Of a stretch of DNA of 64,000 nt, positions 1 to 8,854 are shown in pieces (positions within the stretch are counted from its first letter, which is position 1; every line of letters begins with the position of its first letter). The stretch covers positions 57,211 to 121,210 of the forward strand of contig NZ_VPFD01000019.1 in assembly GCF_008014745.1 (NCBI RefSeq). The letters run 5' to 3'. A model generated the notes under the pieces. That model ran no database searches and was not told where the DNA came from. It saw nothing but the letters and a program-made list of their open reading frames with translations. The DNA comes from Massilia arenae. GTDB lineage: Bacteria > Pseudomonadota > Gammaproteobacteria > Burkholderiales > Burkholderiaceae_D. The translations under genes were made by a program, and so were the position numbers.

Positions 1-869
1 TGACCCTGATCGAACGCGGCCGCGCCGGCCTGGCGCGCCTGCAACCGCTGCTCGACGCCCCGCTCTCGGTCGAGGACACCGGCACGGTCGAACAGGTCGG
101 CCAGGGCCCGCTGGTGCTGGACAAGGTCACCTTCGCCTATGGCGGCCAGGGCAATCTGCAGCCGCCGGCGCTCGATGGCGTGTCGCTGCGGCTCGAGCCG
201 GGCCAGACCCTGGGCCTGGTCGGCCCGACCGGTTCCGGCAAGTCGACCCTGCTGCGGGTGCTGCTGCGCCAGGCCACGCCGCAGTCCGGCCGCGCCGAAT
301 GGGCCGGCCAGGCGTTGGACGCCTATCGCCTGTCGGCCTTGCGCAGCGCGACCAGCTGGGTGCCGCAAGAATCCTTTTTGTTCTCGGCCACGATCGCCGA
401 GAACATCGCGCTGGCCCGTCCCGGCGCCTCGCGCGCCGAGGTGATCGCGGCGGCGCAGATGGCCGACATCCACGACGACATCCTGCGCTTCCCACACGGC
501 TACGACACCCCGGTCGGCGAAAAAGGCATTACGCTGTCGGGCGGCCAGCGCCAGCGGGTCGCGATCGCGCGCTCGCTGCTGGCCGAGAGCCGCCTGCTGC
601 TGCTGGACGACGCCCTGTCGGCGGTCGATACCGGCACCGAGACCCGCATCCTGGAGCACCTGGCCGAGCTGCGCCAGGCGCAGCCAGGACGCGCCGCCAT
701 CATCGCCAGCCACCGTCTGTCGGCGGTGGTCGCGGCCGACCACATCGTCGTGCTCAAGGCCGGCCGCGTGGTCGAAGCGGGCACCCACGATCAACTGCTC
801 GCGCTGGATGGCTGGTATGCCAGCCAGTGGCGCTACCAACAACTGGAGGCCAGCCTCGATGCCATCTGA
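1..869 (+). CDS. mdlA: ABC exporter half-transporter, MdlA/SmdA type (5' partial)
   Basis: C-terminal part of an ABC exporter subunit. The reading frame is open from base 3, so the membrane domain lies outside the window. The nucleotide-binding domain is complete: Walker A GPTGSGKST from about base 222, signature LSGGQRQR, Walker B LLLLDDALSAVD and a switch histidine in IIASHRLS. The residue after the Walker B aspartate is Asp instead of the catalytic Glu, as in MdlA-type subunits of heterodimeric exporters. The next gene starts inside this one (11-bp overlap) and carries the complementary canonical DEAT site, so the two probably form one asymmetric inner-membrane exporter for drugs or lipids. 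The substrate cannot be read from sequence. The MdlA assignment rests on the partner and the DD motif. Confidence 0.85.
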   Translation, partial: TLIERGRAGLARLQPLLDAPLSVEDTGTVEQVGQGPLVLDKVTFAYGGQGNLQPPALDGVSLRLEPGQTLGLVGPTGSGKSTLLRVLLRQATPQSGRAEWAGQALDAYRLSALRSATSWVPQESFLFSATIAENIALARPGASRAEVIAAAQMADIHDDILRFPHGYDTPVGEKGITLSGGQRQRVAIARSLLAESRLLLLDDALSAVDTGTETRILEHLAELRQAQPGRAAIIASHRLSAVVAADHIVVLKAGRVVEAGTHDQLLALDGWYASQWRYQQLEASLDAI

Positions 870-2661
870 CGCAAGCCCAGACAAGTCCGTGGAACGCGGC
901 GAACTGCGCAACCAGGCGAAGCTCGCCACGCGCCTGCTGCGCCGCGCCGCCGCGCCCGAAAAACGCCACCTGGCCGTCGCCACGCTGTGGCTGATCCTGG
1001 CCGCGGCCTTCGAAGTCCTGGGCCCGCTGCTGGGCAAGGCCCTGATCGACGACCACCTGCTGCCGCGCAACCTCGACTGGACGCAAATGACCTTGCTGCT
1101 GGGCGGCCTGGTCGTCACCGGCTGGATCTCGAGCTGGGTGCGCTACCTGCAGCTGATCCGCCTGTCGGGCCTGGCGATGCGCTCGGTGCAGCGCTTGCGC
1201 GAATGGGTCTATGGCCACGTGCTGCGGCTGCCGATGGCCTTCTTCGACCGCGCCATCACCGGCCAGCTGGTCAGCCGCGTGACCAACGACACCGAGGCGG
1301 TCAAGACCCTGTACATCCAGGTGCTGTACGTCATGCTCGACAATTCGATCGTCCTGATCGGCACCATGATCGCGATGGCCTGGCTCGACTGGCGCCTGAT
1401 GCTGATCGTGCTGACGCTGGTGCCGGCGGTGGTGGGCATCGTCTGGCTCTACCAGCGCCTGTCGGCGCCGGCGGTGACGCGGGCGCGCGCGCTGCGCAGC
1501 GACATCAATGCCCAGATGGCCGAGTCGATCGGCGGCATGAGCGTGCTACAAGCCAGCAATGCCGAAGTGCGTTTCGGCGAGCGCTTCCTGGGCACCAACC
1601 GCAACCACTACACGGCGCGCGTGGCCGAGCTGCGCGCCAACGCCTTCCTGCTGCGGCCCGCGCTCGACCTGCTCAACGTCGCCCTGCTGGCGCTGGTGAT
1701 CTTCGCCTTCGGCCAGCGCGAAGTCGGCGCGGTCGAGGTGGGCGTGCTGTACGCTTTTGTGAGCTATATCGCGCGCGTGGTGGAACCCCTCATCCAGATC
1801 ACGATGCAGTTCAGCGGCCTGCAACAGGCGGTGGTGGCGGCGGCGCGCGTGAACACGCTGCTCGACGAAGCGGGCGCGCCGGAACACGATCCCAAGCGCG
1901 CCCACGACGACAGCGTCTTCTCGTCGACTGCGCCGGCGGTGCGGGTGCGTAATGTGGAATTCGCCTACGTGGCGGGCCAGCCGGTGCTGCACGACCTGTC
2001 GCTCGACGTGCCGCAAGGCGCCTTCTTCGGCATCGTGGGTCATACCGGCAGCGGCAAGTCGACCCTGCTGTCGCTGCTGCTGCGCTACTACGTAGCCGAC
2101 AAGGGAAGCATCGAGATCGGCGGCCTGCCGCTGGCCGGCATCGGCAATGAGCGCTTCCGCAACGAAGTCGGCCTGGTGCCGCAAGACCCGTTCATCCTGG
2201 CCGCCACTGCGCGTGAAAACATCGACATGGGCCGCGGCCTTTCCTTCGCCCGCCTGCAGGCGGCGGCGCGCGCGGCCCACGCCCACGACTTCATCGAAGC
2301 GCTGGAAGACGGCTACGAGACCCAGTTGGGCGAAGGCGGCTCGCGCCTGTCGTCCGGCCAGAAGCAGCTGATCGCGATCGCGCGTGCGCTGGCGGGCGAG
2401 CCGCGGATCCTGCTGCTGGACGAGGCGACTTCGCGCATCGACAGCGCCACCGAGCAAATCGTGCAGGAAGCGCTGGAAGAGTTGCGCGGCAAGGTGACCA
2501 TCATCGCCATCGCGCACCGCCTGTCGACCATCCGCGAAGCCGACCGCATCATCGTGCTCAACCACGGCAAGATCACGGAAGCCGGGCCGCACGAGGAGCT
2601 GATGCGGATCGAGGGCGGCTTGTATCAGCGGCTGTATCTGTTGCAGCAGATCGCAGTCTAG
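859..2661 (+). CDS. mdlB: ABC exporter half-transporter, MdlB/SmdB type
   Basis: A 600-residue ABC exporter subunit with an N-terminal six-helix membrane domain and a C-terminal ATPase. ATG 859 is preferred because GGAGG lies 9 bp upstream and it gives a normal MdlB length; the open frame runs 17 codons further up. Walker A is HTGSGKST. The signature is degenerate (LSSGQKQ), while Walker B LLLDEATS keeps the catalytic Glu. That is the mirror image of the upstream subunit, so the pair has one canonical and one degenerate ATP site, as known for MdlAB/BmrCD-like heterodimers. It is translationally coupled to mdlA by an 11-bp overlap. Its 3' end overlaps the convergent DUF2243 gene by 4 bp. Confidence 0.88.
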   Translation: MPSDASPDKSVERGELRNQAKLATRLLRRAAAPEKRHLAVATLWLILAAAFEVLGPLLGKALIDDHLLPRNLDWTQMTLLLGGLVVTGWISSWVRYLQLIRLSGLAMRSVQRLREWVYGHVLRLPMAFFDRAITGQLVSRVTNDTEAVKTLYIQVLYVMLDNSIVLIGTMIAMAWLDWRLMLIVLTLVPAVVGIVWLYQRLSAPAVTRARALRSDINAQMAESIGGMSVLQASNAEVRFGERFLGTNRNHYTARVAELRANAFLLRPALDLLNVALLALVIFAFGQREVGAVEVGVLYAFVSYIARVVEPLIQITMQFSGLQQAVVAAARVNTLLDEAGAPEHDPKRAHDDSVFSSTAPAVRVRNVEFAYVAGQPVLHDLSLDVPQGAFFGIVGHTGSGKSTLLSLLLRYYVADKGSIEIGGLPLAGIGNERFRNEVGLVPQDPFILAATARENIDMGRGLSFARLQAAARAAHAHDFIEALEDGYETQLGEGGSRLSSGQKQLIAIARALAGEPRILLLDEATSRIDSATEQIVQEALEELRGKVTIIAIAHRLSTIREADRIIVLNHGKITEAGPHEELMRIEGGLYQRLYLLQQIAV

Positions 2662-3428
2662 ATTCGACTCCAGTTGAAACAACCGGCCGGCGCACCGCTG
2701 CCGCTCACCAGCAGCGCGCCGTGCCGGTACAGATCCCAGCGGCGTGATTCCGGCACCGCCATCACCACCACGCCCATGGCGCGGTCGCTCCATACGAGCC
2801 GACCGTCGACCGCGTCGAGCGCCGCGAACACTTCGCGCGGGCCGGCGCCGGGGTGGAATACGACGGTGGTCAGGTCTTGCCCCGGCGGCGGCATCAGCGC
2901 CCAGGCGCCGGCGCCGGCCGTGCCGGCCGCCAGCAGGGCCAGCGCCGCGGTCGCCTTGGTCACATTTTGCATCCCACCGCCGCCGCCGCCCTGGCGGCGC
3001 AGCCAGCGCCAGCCCAGCACCAACGGCACAATGCCGAACACGGCCAACCACAGCACATCCCAGGCCAGCGGGTTCGGGCTGTCGATGCGGATGCGGTGGA
3101 TGCCGAGCAGCCAGTGCGACAGCAGCGCGTCGACCGTGTGCCAGACCCCAAAACCCACCAGCATTGCGCCCGCCAGCGGCCGGCCCCAATCGACTCCGCG
3201 GCGCCGCTGCGCGCGCCACAGCCCGACCAGGCCGGCCAGGGCGATCACGTACATCAGCAGGTGGAAGTAACCATCCCATAGCACCTGCAGGCGCAGGTCG
3301 TCGATGCCGGGCACCAGGCTCAGGAGATGGTGCCACTGCAGGATCTGATGCAGCAGGATACCGTCGAAAAAACCGCCCAGCGCGAAGCCCAGCGTCGCGC
3401 CCCACCTGGCCCAGGGTGACTTCCACAT
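2658..3428 (-). CDS. DUF2243 membrane protein
   Basis: A 256-residue multi-pass membrane protein. The N-terminus carries the DUF2243 hallmark GFFDGILLHQILQWHH (about residues 17-32), followed by four to five hydrophobic segments with conserved Gly-Val-Trp-His and HWLLGIHRIR stretches. A glycine run then precedes a further hydrophobic segment and an extracytoplasmic tail of about 70 residues ending in GCFNWSRI. ATG 3428 is chosen because GAGGAG lies 6 bp upstream; an in-frame start 75 bp further up lacks one. The family has no assigned function. The C-terminal tail is longer than the core domain needs, and its role is unknown. It is monocistronic, convergent with the exporter and divergent from the diguanylate cyclase. 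Confidence 0.82.
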   Translation of the reverse strand: MWKSPWARWGATLGFALGGFFDGILLHQILQWHHLLSLVPGIDDLRLQVLWDGYFHLLMYVIALAGLVGLWRAQRRRGVDWGRPLAGAMLVGFGVWHTVDALLSHWLLGIHRIRIDSPNPLAWDVLWLAVFGIVPLVLGWRWLRRQGGGGGGMQNVTKATAALALLAAGTAGAGAWALMPPPGQDLTTVVFHPGAGPREVFAALDAVDGRLVWSDRAMGVVVMAVPESRRWDLYRHGALLVSGSGAPAGCFNWSRI

Positions 3429-3758
3429 CGCGTTCTCCTCGTCGCCAATCGTGGCCCCCAGTATAGGAGCCGGCGCGGATCGGGATCGCACCGTTGTCGC
3501 CACAATGTGGTACGTGATTTTTGCTATCGGTTACTTCCAATAGGCGATATTTTGTTGTCGCACTAAACACGCGGTTCCAGCAATTTTTCCTGGATTGACA
3601 GGCTTCCCGGGGCAATCGCCTTGCGCCACGGGGACGCCCCCGATTTGGCTGTGTCATTTTTGTGACAATTAAAGAGAAAGTGAAATTTCTACTTTGCAAC
3701 AGCCATATAATGGCCCAAACAACTTCCGCCGGACCACCCCGGCGCGACGAGAAACGGC
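3429..3758. other. Divergent intergenic region with promoter elements
   Basis: This 330-bp gap lies between two divergent genes and is visibly AT-richer than its surroundings. A perfect TATAAT sits at 3706-3711, 47 bp before the cyclase ATG, without a good -35. There is a CCACA/TGTGG palindrome at 3500-3510 and a TGTCA/TGACA inverted pair at 3652-3666, either of which could be an operator. No ORF in it looks real. Confidence 0.4.
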
Positions 3759-5816
3759 ATGTTCGCTGTCCTGCATTGCGCATTCGCGCGCTCCCGCTTC
3801 CACGCGCTGGCCCTGGCATTGTGCGTGGCGGCGCCCGTGGCGTTCGCCAGCGGCGTCCTGCCGCTGGAGCAGCGCATTGCAGAGATCCGCGAACTCAATC
3901 GCTTTGTGCCCGAGCGCGCACTGCCGAAGCTGGAGGCGCTCGAAGCGGAAGCCCGTAACGCGCCACTGGCGCAACGCATCGAGTTCCTGAACCAGCTTGC
4001 CATGGCGCGCCACGGCCTCGGCCACCATGGGCAGTCCTTCACGCTCGCCAACGAGCTGATCGCACTGGGCCGTGAGTATGATCATGCCGGCGCGCTGGCC
4101 AAGGGCTTCCTGATGCAAGGGTATTCGGCCTTTGCCCAACATCGTCCGAGTGAAGCGCACCGCCTGGTCTGGGAAGCGGAAAAGCTGGCCAACACCACCG
4201 ACGACATCGACCTGCGCGTACGCGCCGCGATTTCGTCGGGCGAATCGCATGCAGAGGAAGGCAATCTGCCGAGCGCCCTCGAGCGCCTGCAGTCGGCGGC
4301 CGCACTGGCGCGCAAACAGGGCGAGCCGGTGCACGTGGTCATGGCGCTCAATTCGCTGGTGCGCCTGTATGCCCAGATGCGCGAGCCCGAAAAGGGTTTC
4401 GTCCTGCTGGACGAGGCGCTGGCTGCCGCCGAAAAAGCCAGGTCGCCCGGCCGCATGGCCACCATCAGGAACGCCGAGTATGGGCTGGCGATCGATACCG
4501 GCCAGCGCGAACGTGCGCTGCGCGCGCTGCAGGAAGGACTGGCGCTGGAACGCTCGATCGGCGCCACCAAGCGGGTCGCGGTGTCGCTGATCAACCTGTC
4601 GGATTTCTATCTCAAGACCGGCGCCTACAAGCAAGCGGCGGGCTACGCCGAGCAGGCGGTGGCGGCGGCGCGTCCGCTGAACGACCGCAAACTCGATGCG
4701 ACCGCGCACCTGAACCTGGGCCAGGCCTATCTGGGCACCGGCCGCCTGGCCGACGGCAAGCGCCAGATCGAACTGGGCATGGCAGGCTACGAGGAAATCG
4801 GCGACAAGCCGGAACTGCAGAACGCCCTGGTCGAGTACGGCCTCGCGCTCGAGCGCGTCGGCGACCTGCCCGGCGCGCTGCAGGCCTACCACCGCGAGCG
4901 CAAGATCTCGAACGAGCTGTTCGAACGGCGCCGCCAGCAGGCGATGCTCGACCTGCAGGAAAAGTACGAAGGCGACAAGAAGCAGCGCCAGATCGAGCTG
5001 CTGCGCAGCGAGAACCTGATCAAATCGACCGAGATCGACAACCGCCGCCTGCAGCAGCGCGTGTGGTGGCTGCTGGTCGCGGTGTTCGCGCTGACGGCAA
5101 CCGTGGTGGGCCTGTTGTACCGCAAGGTGCGCCACGCGAACGCCCAGCTGCACGAAAAGAACCGTGAACTCAAGCAGCAGAGCGTGCGCGATCCGCTGAC
5201 GGGGTTGTATAACCGTCGTCACTTTCTGGAATACATGCGCGCGCTGCCGGCGGCGGAACAGCAGGACAACGGCGGCGCCTTGTTCCTGCTCGACGTCGAC
5301 CACTTCAAGAACATCAACGACACCTATGGCCACGCGGCCGGCGACGCGGTGCTGACCACGATCGCGGCGCGCCTGTGCGAGATCCTGCGCGAGACCGACA
5401 TGATCGTGCGCTGGGGCGGCGAGGAATTCCTGGCCTACCTGCCGACGGCGCCGGCCGGCAAGGCCGGCCTGGACGAGGTGGCCGGGCGCATCCTGGCCGG
5501 CGTCGGCGCGACCGTCGTCGACCATGGCGGCACGGCCCTCTCCGTCAACGTCTCGATCGGCTATGCACCCTTCCCGCTGTCGGTCGGCAAGCAGAACCTG
5601 GCGTGGGAGCGGGTGGTAAACCTGGTGGACATGGCGCTGTACCTGGCCAAGTCGCATGGGCGCAACCGGGCGTATGGGGTACGCGGCTTCGCCGACGACA
5701 GGCTGGCCAGCATCGATGCGATCGAGCAGAACCTGGAGCATGCGTGGCGCGCGGGGCAGGTCGAGTTGTCGGTCGTGATGGGAGAGCGGGAGCCGTTGAA
5801 GGCGGCGAACGGTTGA
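3759..5816 (+). CDS. Diguanylate cyclase with periplasmic TPR sensor domain
   Basis: A 685-residue protein predicted to make cyclic di-GMP from two GTP. A signal peptide or anchor ends near ALCVAAPVAFA (about residue 30). An all-helical region with TPR-like repeats runs to about residue 390 and would be periplasmic. A coiled coil follows, then one transmembrane helix (WWLLVAVFALTATVVGLLY, about 430-448) and a cytoplasmic GGDEF domain. The active-site loop is GGEEF at 553-557. RETD five residues before it (544-547) matches an allosteric RxxD inhibitory site, so product inhibition is likely. Subfamily residues LYNRRHF and DVDHFKNIND are present. It stands alone behind a TATAAT element. The ligand of the TPR region is unknown. 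Confidence 0.9.
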   Translation: MFAVLHCAFARSRFHALALALCVAAPVAFASGVLPLEQRIAEIRELNRFVPERALPKLEALEAEARNAPLAQRIEFLNQLAMARHGLGHHGQSFTLANELIALGREYDHAGALAKGFLMQGYSAFAQHRPSEAHRLVWEAEKLANTTDDIDLRVRAAISSGESHAEEGNLPSALERLQSAAALARKQGEPVHVVMALNSLVRLYAQMREPEKGFVLLDEALAAAEKARSPGRMATIRNAEYGLAIDTGQRERALRALQEGLALERSIGATKRVAVSLINLSDFYLKTGAYKQAAGYAEQAVAAARPLNDRKLDATAHLNLGQAYLGTGRLADGKRQIELGMAGYEEIGDKPELQNALVEYGLALERVGDLPGALQAYHRERKISNELFERRRQQAMLDLQEKYEGDKKQRQIELLRSENLIKSTEIDNRRLQQRVWWLLVAVFALTATVVGLLYRKVRHANAQLHEKNRELKQQSVRDPLTGLYNRRHFLEYMRALPAAEQQDNGGALFLLDVDHFKNINDTYGHAAGDAVLTTIAARLCEILRETDMIVRWGGEEFLAYLPTAPAGKAGLDEVAGRILAGVGATVVDHGGTALSVNVSIGYAPFPLSVGKQNLAWERVVNLVDMALYLAKSHGRNRAYGVRGFADDRLASIDAIEQNLEHAWRAGQVELSVVMGEREPLKAANG

Positions 5817-6091
5817 ACCGGCGCCGTTGTGGCAGTCGATGGTCGCTCGGCCGGACTGGCACACGCTCTCGTTGCGCGGCTGGGGGCTGAGCAGCCAATC
5901 GATGTCGATATCGAAAAATGGCATCGCAGGCGCAGCCAGTCGGCGAAGTATCGTCAACTGGCCATCCTCATGGTCATCTGGATTAACCGTCCAGAATCGT
6001 CCATCCTTGTAGCCGCACCGTCCTTCTTCCTGCCAGTAGATTGGCCGGCCGCGAAGGCGTCAACCTGCGCGGCCGGCGAGCGAGGGAAAGC

Positions 6092-6646
6092 TCAGAAGCC
6101 GTACTGCAGGCCCACCGACACGACGTCAGCCTTGGCGCCAACGTCCTTTTTCTTGCCATAACGCTCGTATTCGCCAACCAGCGCCACGTTCGGCGCCAGC
6201 GCATACTGCAAGCCCAGCGCAGCGTAGGCGCCGGTGTCGCGATTGGTCCGGTTGGCGCTCATGAAGCTGGTCTTGGTTTCGTTATACGAAGCGCCCAGCT
6301 TTGCGTAGGCCGACAGGTCGGTGCTCACCGGCATCGTGTATTTTCCGGCGATATAAGTGCGCGAGCTCTTTACCTGGGCATCCGGGAATTGAGGCGCTGC
6401 GGTAGCCCTGAAGTCTTCCTTGCCAAAGCGGGAATGGCCAACTTCCACCGCCCAGTTCTGGTCGATGTTGTAGCCGCCGAAGATCTTGCCACCGGCCTGC
6501 CAGTCATCCGTCGTCTGGTTCTTGGCGCCGGATACGGCGGCGCCGATATAGGGGCGCCCCGTGCCGCCCTCGGAAACGACGGTTTGGGCTTGTGCGGAAC
6601 CGATGGCGGCCACGGCGGCTGCGAGCGTAATGAACAGTTTTTTCAT
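6092..6646 (-). CDS. Small outer-membrane beta-barrel protein
   Basis: A 184-residue protein with a clear signal peptide (MKKLFITLAAAVAAIGSAQA, cleaved near residue 20). The mature part alternates short strands with aromatic residues typical of an eight-stranded OmpW/OmpX/OmpA-like barrel and ends in Phe (LQYGF), the outer-membrane targeting residue. ATG 6646 follows AGAGGA; an upstream in-frame start adds 12 residues and breaks the signal peptide. Similar proteins are annotated as outer membrane beta-barrel proteins without a defined substrate. No linked genes. Confidence 0.85.
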   Translation of the reverse strand: MKKLFITLAAAVAAIGSAQAQTVVSEGGTGRPYIGAAVSGAKNQTTDDWQAGGKIFGGYNIDQNWAVEVGHSRFGKEDFRATAAPQFPDAQVKSSRTYIAGKYTMPVSTDLSAYAKLGASYNETKTSFMSANRTNRDTGAYAALGLQYALAPNVALVGEYERYGKKKDVGAKADVVSVGLQYGF

Positions 6647-6892
6647 GATGTCCTCTATCTGGTCTGGTTCGCAATTCCTCATTGAATTGCGTATTGGAAA
6701 GGTAGCACCAATGGCAAGCCAAGCTGAACCGTTGATACGTAAGCGGTTGTAACCGCGGGATCCCCGGCCGTCGGCCTGCCAGCCGCCGAGGGCGACTAGC
6801 AGGCACGATGCACGCCATTCGCCGCAAGATCAGGCCCAATGCGATATATGTACGGCGTTACCTCTGGATACAACTTGGTCGCGACCTTGCGA

Positions 6893-7345
6893 TCAATGCC
6901 CGTGCTGGCCTCCCGCCACCGCCGGCACGACGAATTCCACCGCCTTGCTGGCGACGACCATGTGCGTGGGATCGGCCAGTTCGACCAGCACCTTGTGCGG
7001 GCCTGGGGGCAGGCCCACCAGGATGATCGGCTCGTTGCTGGCGTCGGCCCAATGCCATGGCGTGCCGTCCACCGTCACGTGCAGGTGGCCGATGCGCGGC
7101 GACACGTCGAGCGCGCCCTTGTTATATACCGGCACGATGCGGATGTTCTCGGTGCGGTAGCCGATGAAGACCTGGCCTTTCGCCAGCGGTCCCGGCAGCG
7201 GCTGGTCGACGATCAATCTGGGAGCCGCCTCGTTCTCGATCGCCACCACGGCGATCGGACTAGCGCCGCCGACATCGCCCTGGGCGAAGACCGGCAGGGA
7301 CAGGGTGGCCGCGAGGCCGAGAATCAGGGTAGACAATAGTCGCAT
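6893..7345 (-). CDS. DUF6130 exported protein
   Basis: A 150-residue exported protein: signal peptide to about residue 21 (SLPVFA), then a domain with RLIVDQPLPGPLAKGQV, the DVSPRIGHLHVTVD stretch and PWHWADASNEPIILVGLPPG. These are features of DUF6130, a small periplasmic beta-sandwich family without a known role. The C-terminus GGQHGH is histidine-rich and could bind metal, which is inference. It is the last gene of the six-gene minus-strand operon starting at 10868, 11 bp after ohr. ATG 7345 is preceded by a GAGAGAAC purine stretch. Confidence 0.75.
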   Translation of the reverse strand: MRLLSTLILGLAATLSLPVFAQGDVGGASPIAVVAIENEAAPRLIVDQPLPGPLAKGQVFIGYRTENIRIVPVYNKGALDVSPRIGHLHVTVDGTPWHWADASNEPIILVGLPPGPHKVLVELADPTHMVVASKAVEFVVPAVAGGQHGH

Positions 7346-7356
7346 GATGTTCTCTC

Positions 7357-7776
7357 TCAGACGAGGTTGATCTGGACGTCGATATTGCCGCGCGTCGCCT
7401 TCGAATACGGGCAGGTCTGGTGCGCGCTGTCGACCAGCGCACGCGCCGTGTCCTGCTCCAGGCCGGGCAGGTGCACGTTCAGGCGCGCCTGCAGGAAGTA
7501 GGCGCCACGGCCATTGCACAGGTCCACCTCGGCATCGACCGCCAGCCCGGCCGGCAGCTTCACGCCCAGCTTGCCCGCCGCGAGCCCGATCGCGCCGATG
7601 AAGCAGGCCGACCAGCCGGCCGCGAACAGCTGCTCCGGATTGGTGCCCGCGCCTGTCGAACCGGGAGAGGACAGCTGGATGTCCAGGCGGCCATCCGTGC
7701 TGCGGGCCGCGCCATCGCGTCCGCCCGAGGTGGTGTGGGTCTTGCCGGTGTAAAGCACGTTTGCATTGGTGTTCAT
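7357..7776 (-). CDS. ohr: Organic hydroperoxide resistance protein (Ohr)
   Basis: A 139-residue OsmC-superfamily thiol peroxidase that reduces organic and fatty-acid hydroperoxides to alcohols in the cytoplasm. Both catalytic cysteines are present: C58 in GWSACFIGAI and C122 in TCPYSKATRGN, the latter context being specific for the Ohr branch. The N-terminal GGRDG and SPGSTGAGTNPEQLFAAG motifs are also typical. The start has GAGGAG 9 bp upstream. No MarR-type OhrR gene is adjacent, which is unusual. The operon instead lies opposite a two-component system. Confidence 0.93.
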   Translation of the reverse strand: MNTNANVLYTGKTHTTSGGRDGAARSTDGRLDIQLSSPGSTGAGTNPEQLFAAGWSACFIGAIGLAAGKLGVKLPAGLAVDAEVDLCNGRGAYFLQARLNVHLPGLEQDTARALVDSAHQTCPYSKATRGNIDVQINLV

Positions 7777-7787
7777 GGTCGATCTCC

Positions 7788-8840
7788 TCAAATCCATTTG
7801 GCGACGTCGAGGATGGCCTGGGCGAAGTCCCGGGGCGCTTCCTGCGGCAGGTTGTGGCCGACACCCTTGGCGAGGTGGCGGTGTTCGTACTTCTTCAAGA
7901 ATTTTTTGGCGTAGTTCTTCGGGTCCGGATGCGGCGCTCCGTTGGCTTCGCCCTCCATCGTGATGGTGGGCACCGCGACGTCCGGGAATGCCGCCAGGCG
8001 CCGCTCGAGGTCTTCGTACTGCGGCTCGCTCGGCGCCAGGCCCAGGCGCCAGCGGTAGTTGCTGATCGAGATGGCGACGTGGTCCGGGTTGTCGAGCGAC
8101 CTGGCCGAGCGGGCGAAGGTCGCGTCGTCGAACTTCCACTCGGGCGACGCCAGCTCCCAGATCAGGCGCGCGAAGGCGTGCGTGTTTTCGCGATAACCGA
8201 GCTCGCCGCGCGGGGTGGCGAAGTAGTACTGGTACCACCATTGCAGCTCGGCCTTCGGCGCTAGCGGCTTGATATTGCCTTCCTGGCTGCCGATCAGGTA
8301 GCCGCTGACCGAGACCAGCGCATTGAAACGCTGCGGCCACAGTGCGGCCAGGGTGGTCGCGATGCGGGCGCCCCAGTCGAAACCGGCGACGATGGCGCGC
8401 TCGATCTTCAGTGCGTCAAGGAAGGCCACGGCGTCGGCCGTGAAGCTGGCCTGCTGGCCGTTGCGCGGCGTGTCCGGCGACAGGAAGCGCGTGCTGCCAT
8501 AGCCGCGCAGGTGCGGCACGATCACGCGGTAGCCGGCCGCGGTCAGGATCGGCACCACGTCGATGAAGGCGTGGATGTCGTAGGGCCAGCCGTGGAACAG
8601 CACGATCGGCGTGCCGGTGCGCGGGCCGGCATCGACATACCCGACGTCGAGCACGCCGGCGCGGATCTGGCGGATGTCGGTGAAGGTGTTGCTGGCCGGG
8701 GAAATCCCGCTTCCGGCGCTTGGCCTGGCGCCGGCAGGCGCCGCCTGCGCGGCGCCCATCAGGCTGGCCTGGACGGCGACGAGGCCCAGCGCAGCGGTAT
8801 TCAGGAAGCCCCTGCGTTTCAGGTTGGTGGTGTCGTTCAT
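7788..8840 (-). CDS. Tat-exported alpha/beta hydrolase, epoxide hydrolase-like
   Basis: A 350-residue protein with an N-terminal twin-arginine signal (KRRGFLNTAALG), so it is probably exported folded. The alpha/beta-hydrolase core shows the oxyanion motif HGWP (83-86), the nucleophile elbow GFDWGARIA with Asp155, and a late His329 in GVGHNLPQ. An aspartate nucleophile and HGxP point to epoxide hydrolase/haloalkane dehalogenase relatives rather than serine esterases. The substrate is unknown. It is 11 bp upstream of ohr and 14 bp downstream of the SDR gene in the same operon. Confidence 0.85.
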   Translation of the reverse strand: MNDTTNLKRRGFLNTAALGLVAVQASLMGAAQAAPAGARPSAGSGISPASNTFTDIRQIRAGVLDVGYVDAGPRTGTPIVLFHGWPYDIHAFIDVVPILTAAGYRVIVPHLRGYGSTRFLSPDTPRNGQQASFTADAVAFLDALKIERAIVAGFDWGARIATTLAALWPQRFNALVSVSGYLIGSQEGNIKPLAPKAELQWWYQYYFATPRGELGYRENTHAFARLIWELASPEWKFDDATFARSARSLDNPDHVAISISNYRWRLGLAPSEPQYEDLERRLAAFPDVAVPTITMEGEANGAPHPDPKNYAKKFLKKYEHRHLAKGVGHNLPQEAPRDFAQAILDVAKWI

Positions 8841-8854
8841 GGCGTTCTCCCGGA

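Noticed and set aside
3591..3620. Perfect TTGACA at about 3595 as a promoter
   Set aside because: No -10 element at the right distance; the TATAAT at 3706 is far downstream.
1546..3819. Long minus-strand ORF (757 codons)
   Set aside because: Antisense to the MdlB gene and frame-shifted against DUF2243; Arg/Gly/Pro-rich shadow translation with no domain.
3669..5957. Minus-strand ORF of 762 codons
   Set aside because: Complete antisense of the diguanylate cyclase gene; His/Gln/Arg-rich composition typical of shadow frames in GC-rich DNA.
5829..6161. Plus-strand ORF in the gap before the barrel gene
   Set aside because: No ribosome site, no family resemblance, runs into the antisense of the barrel gene.
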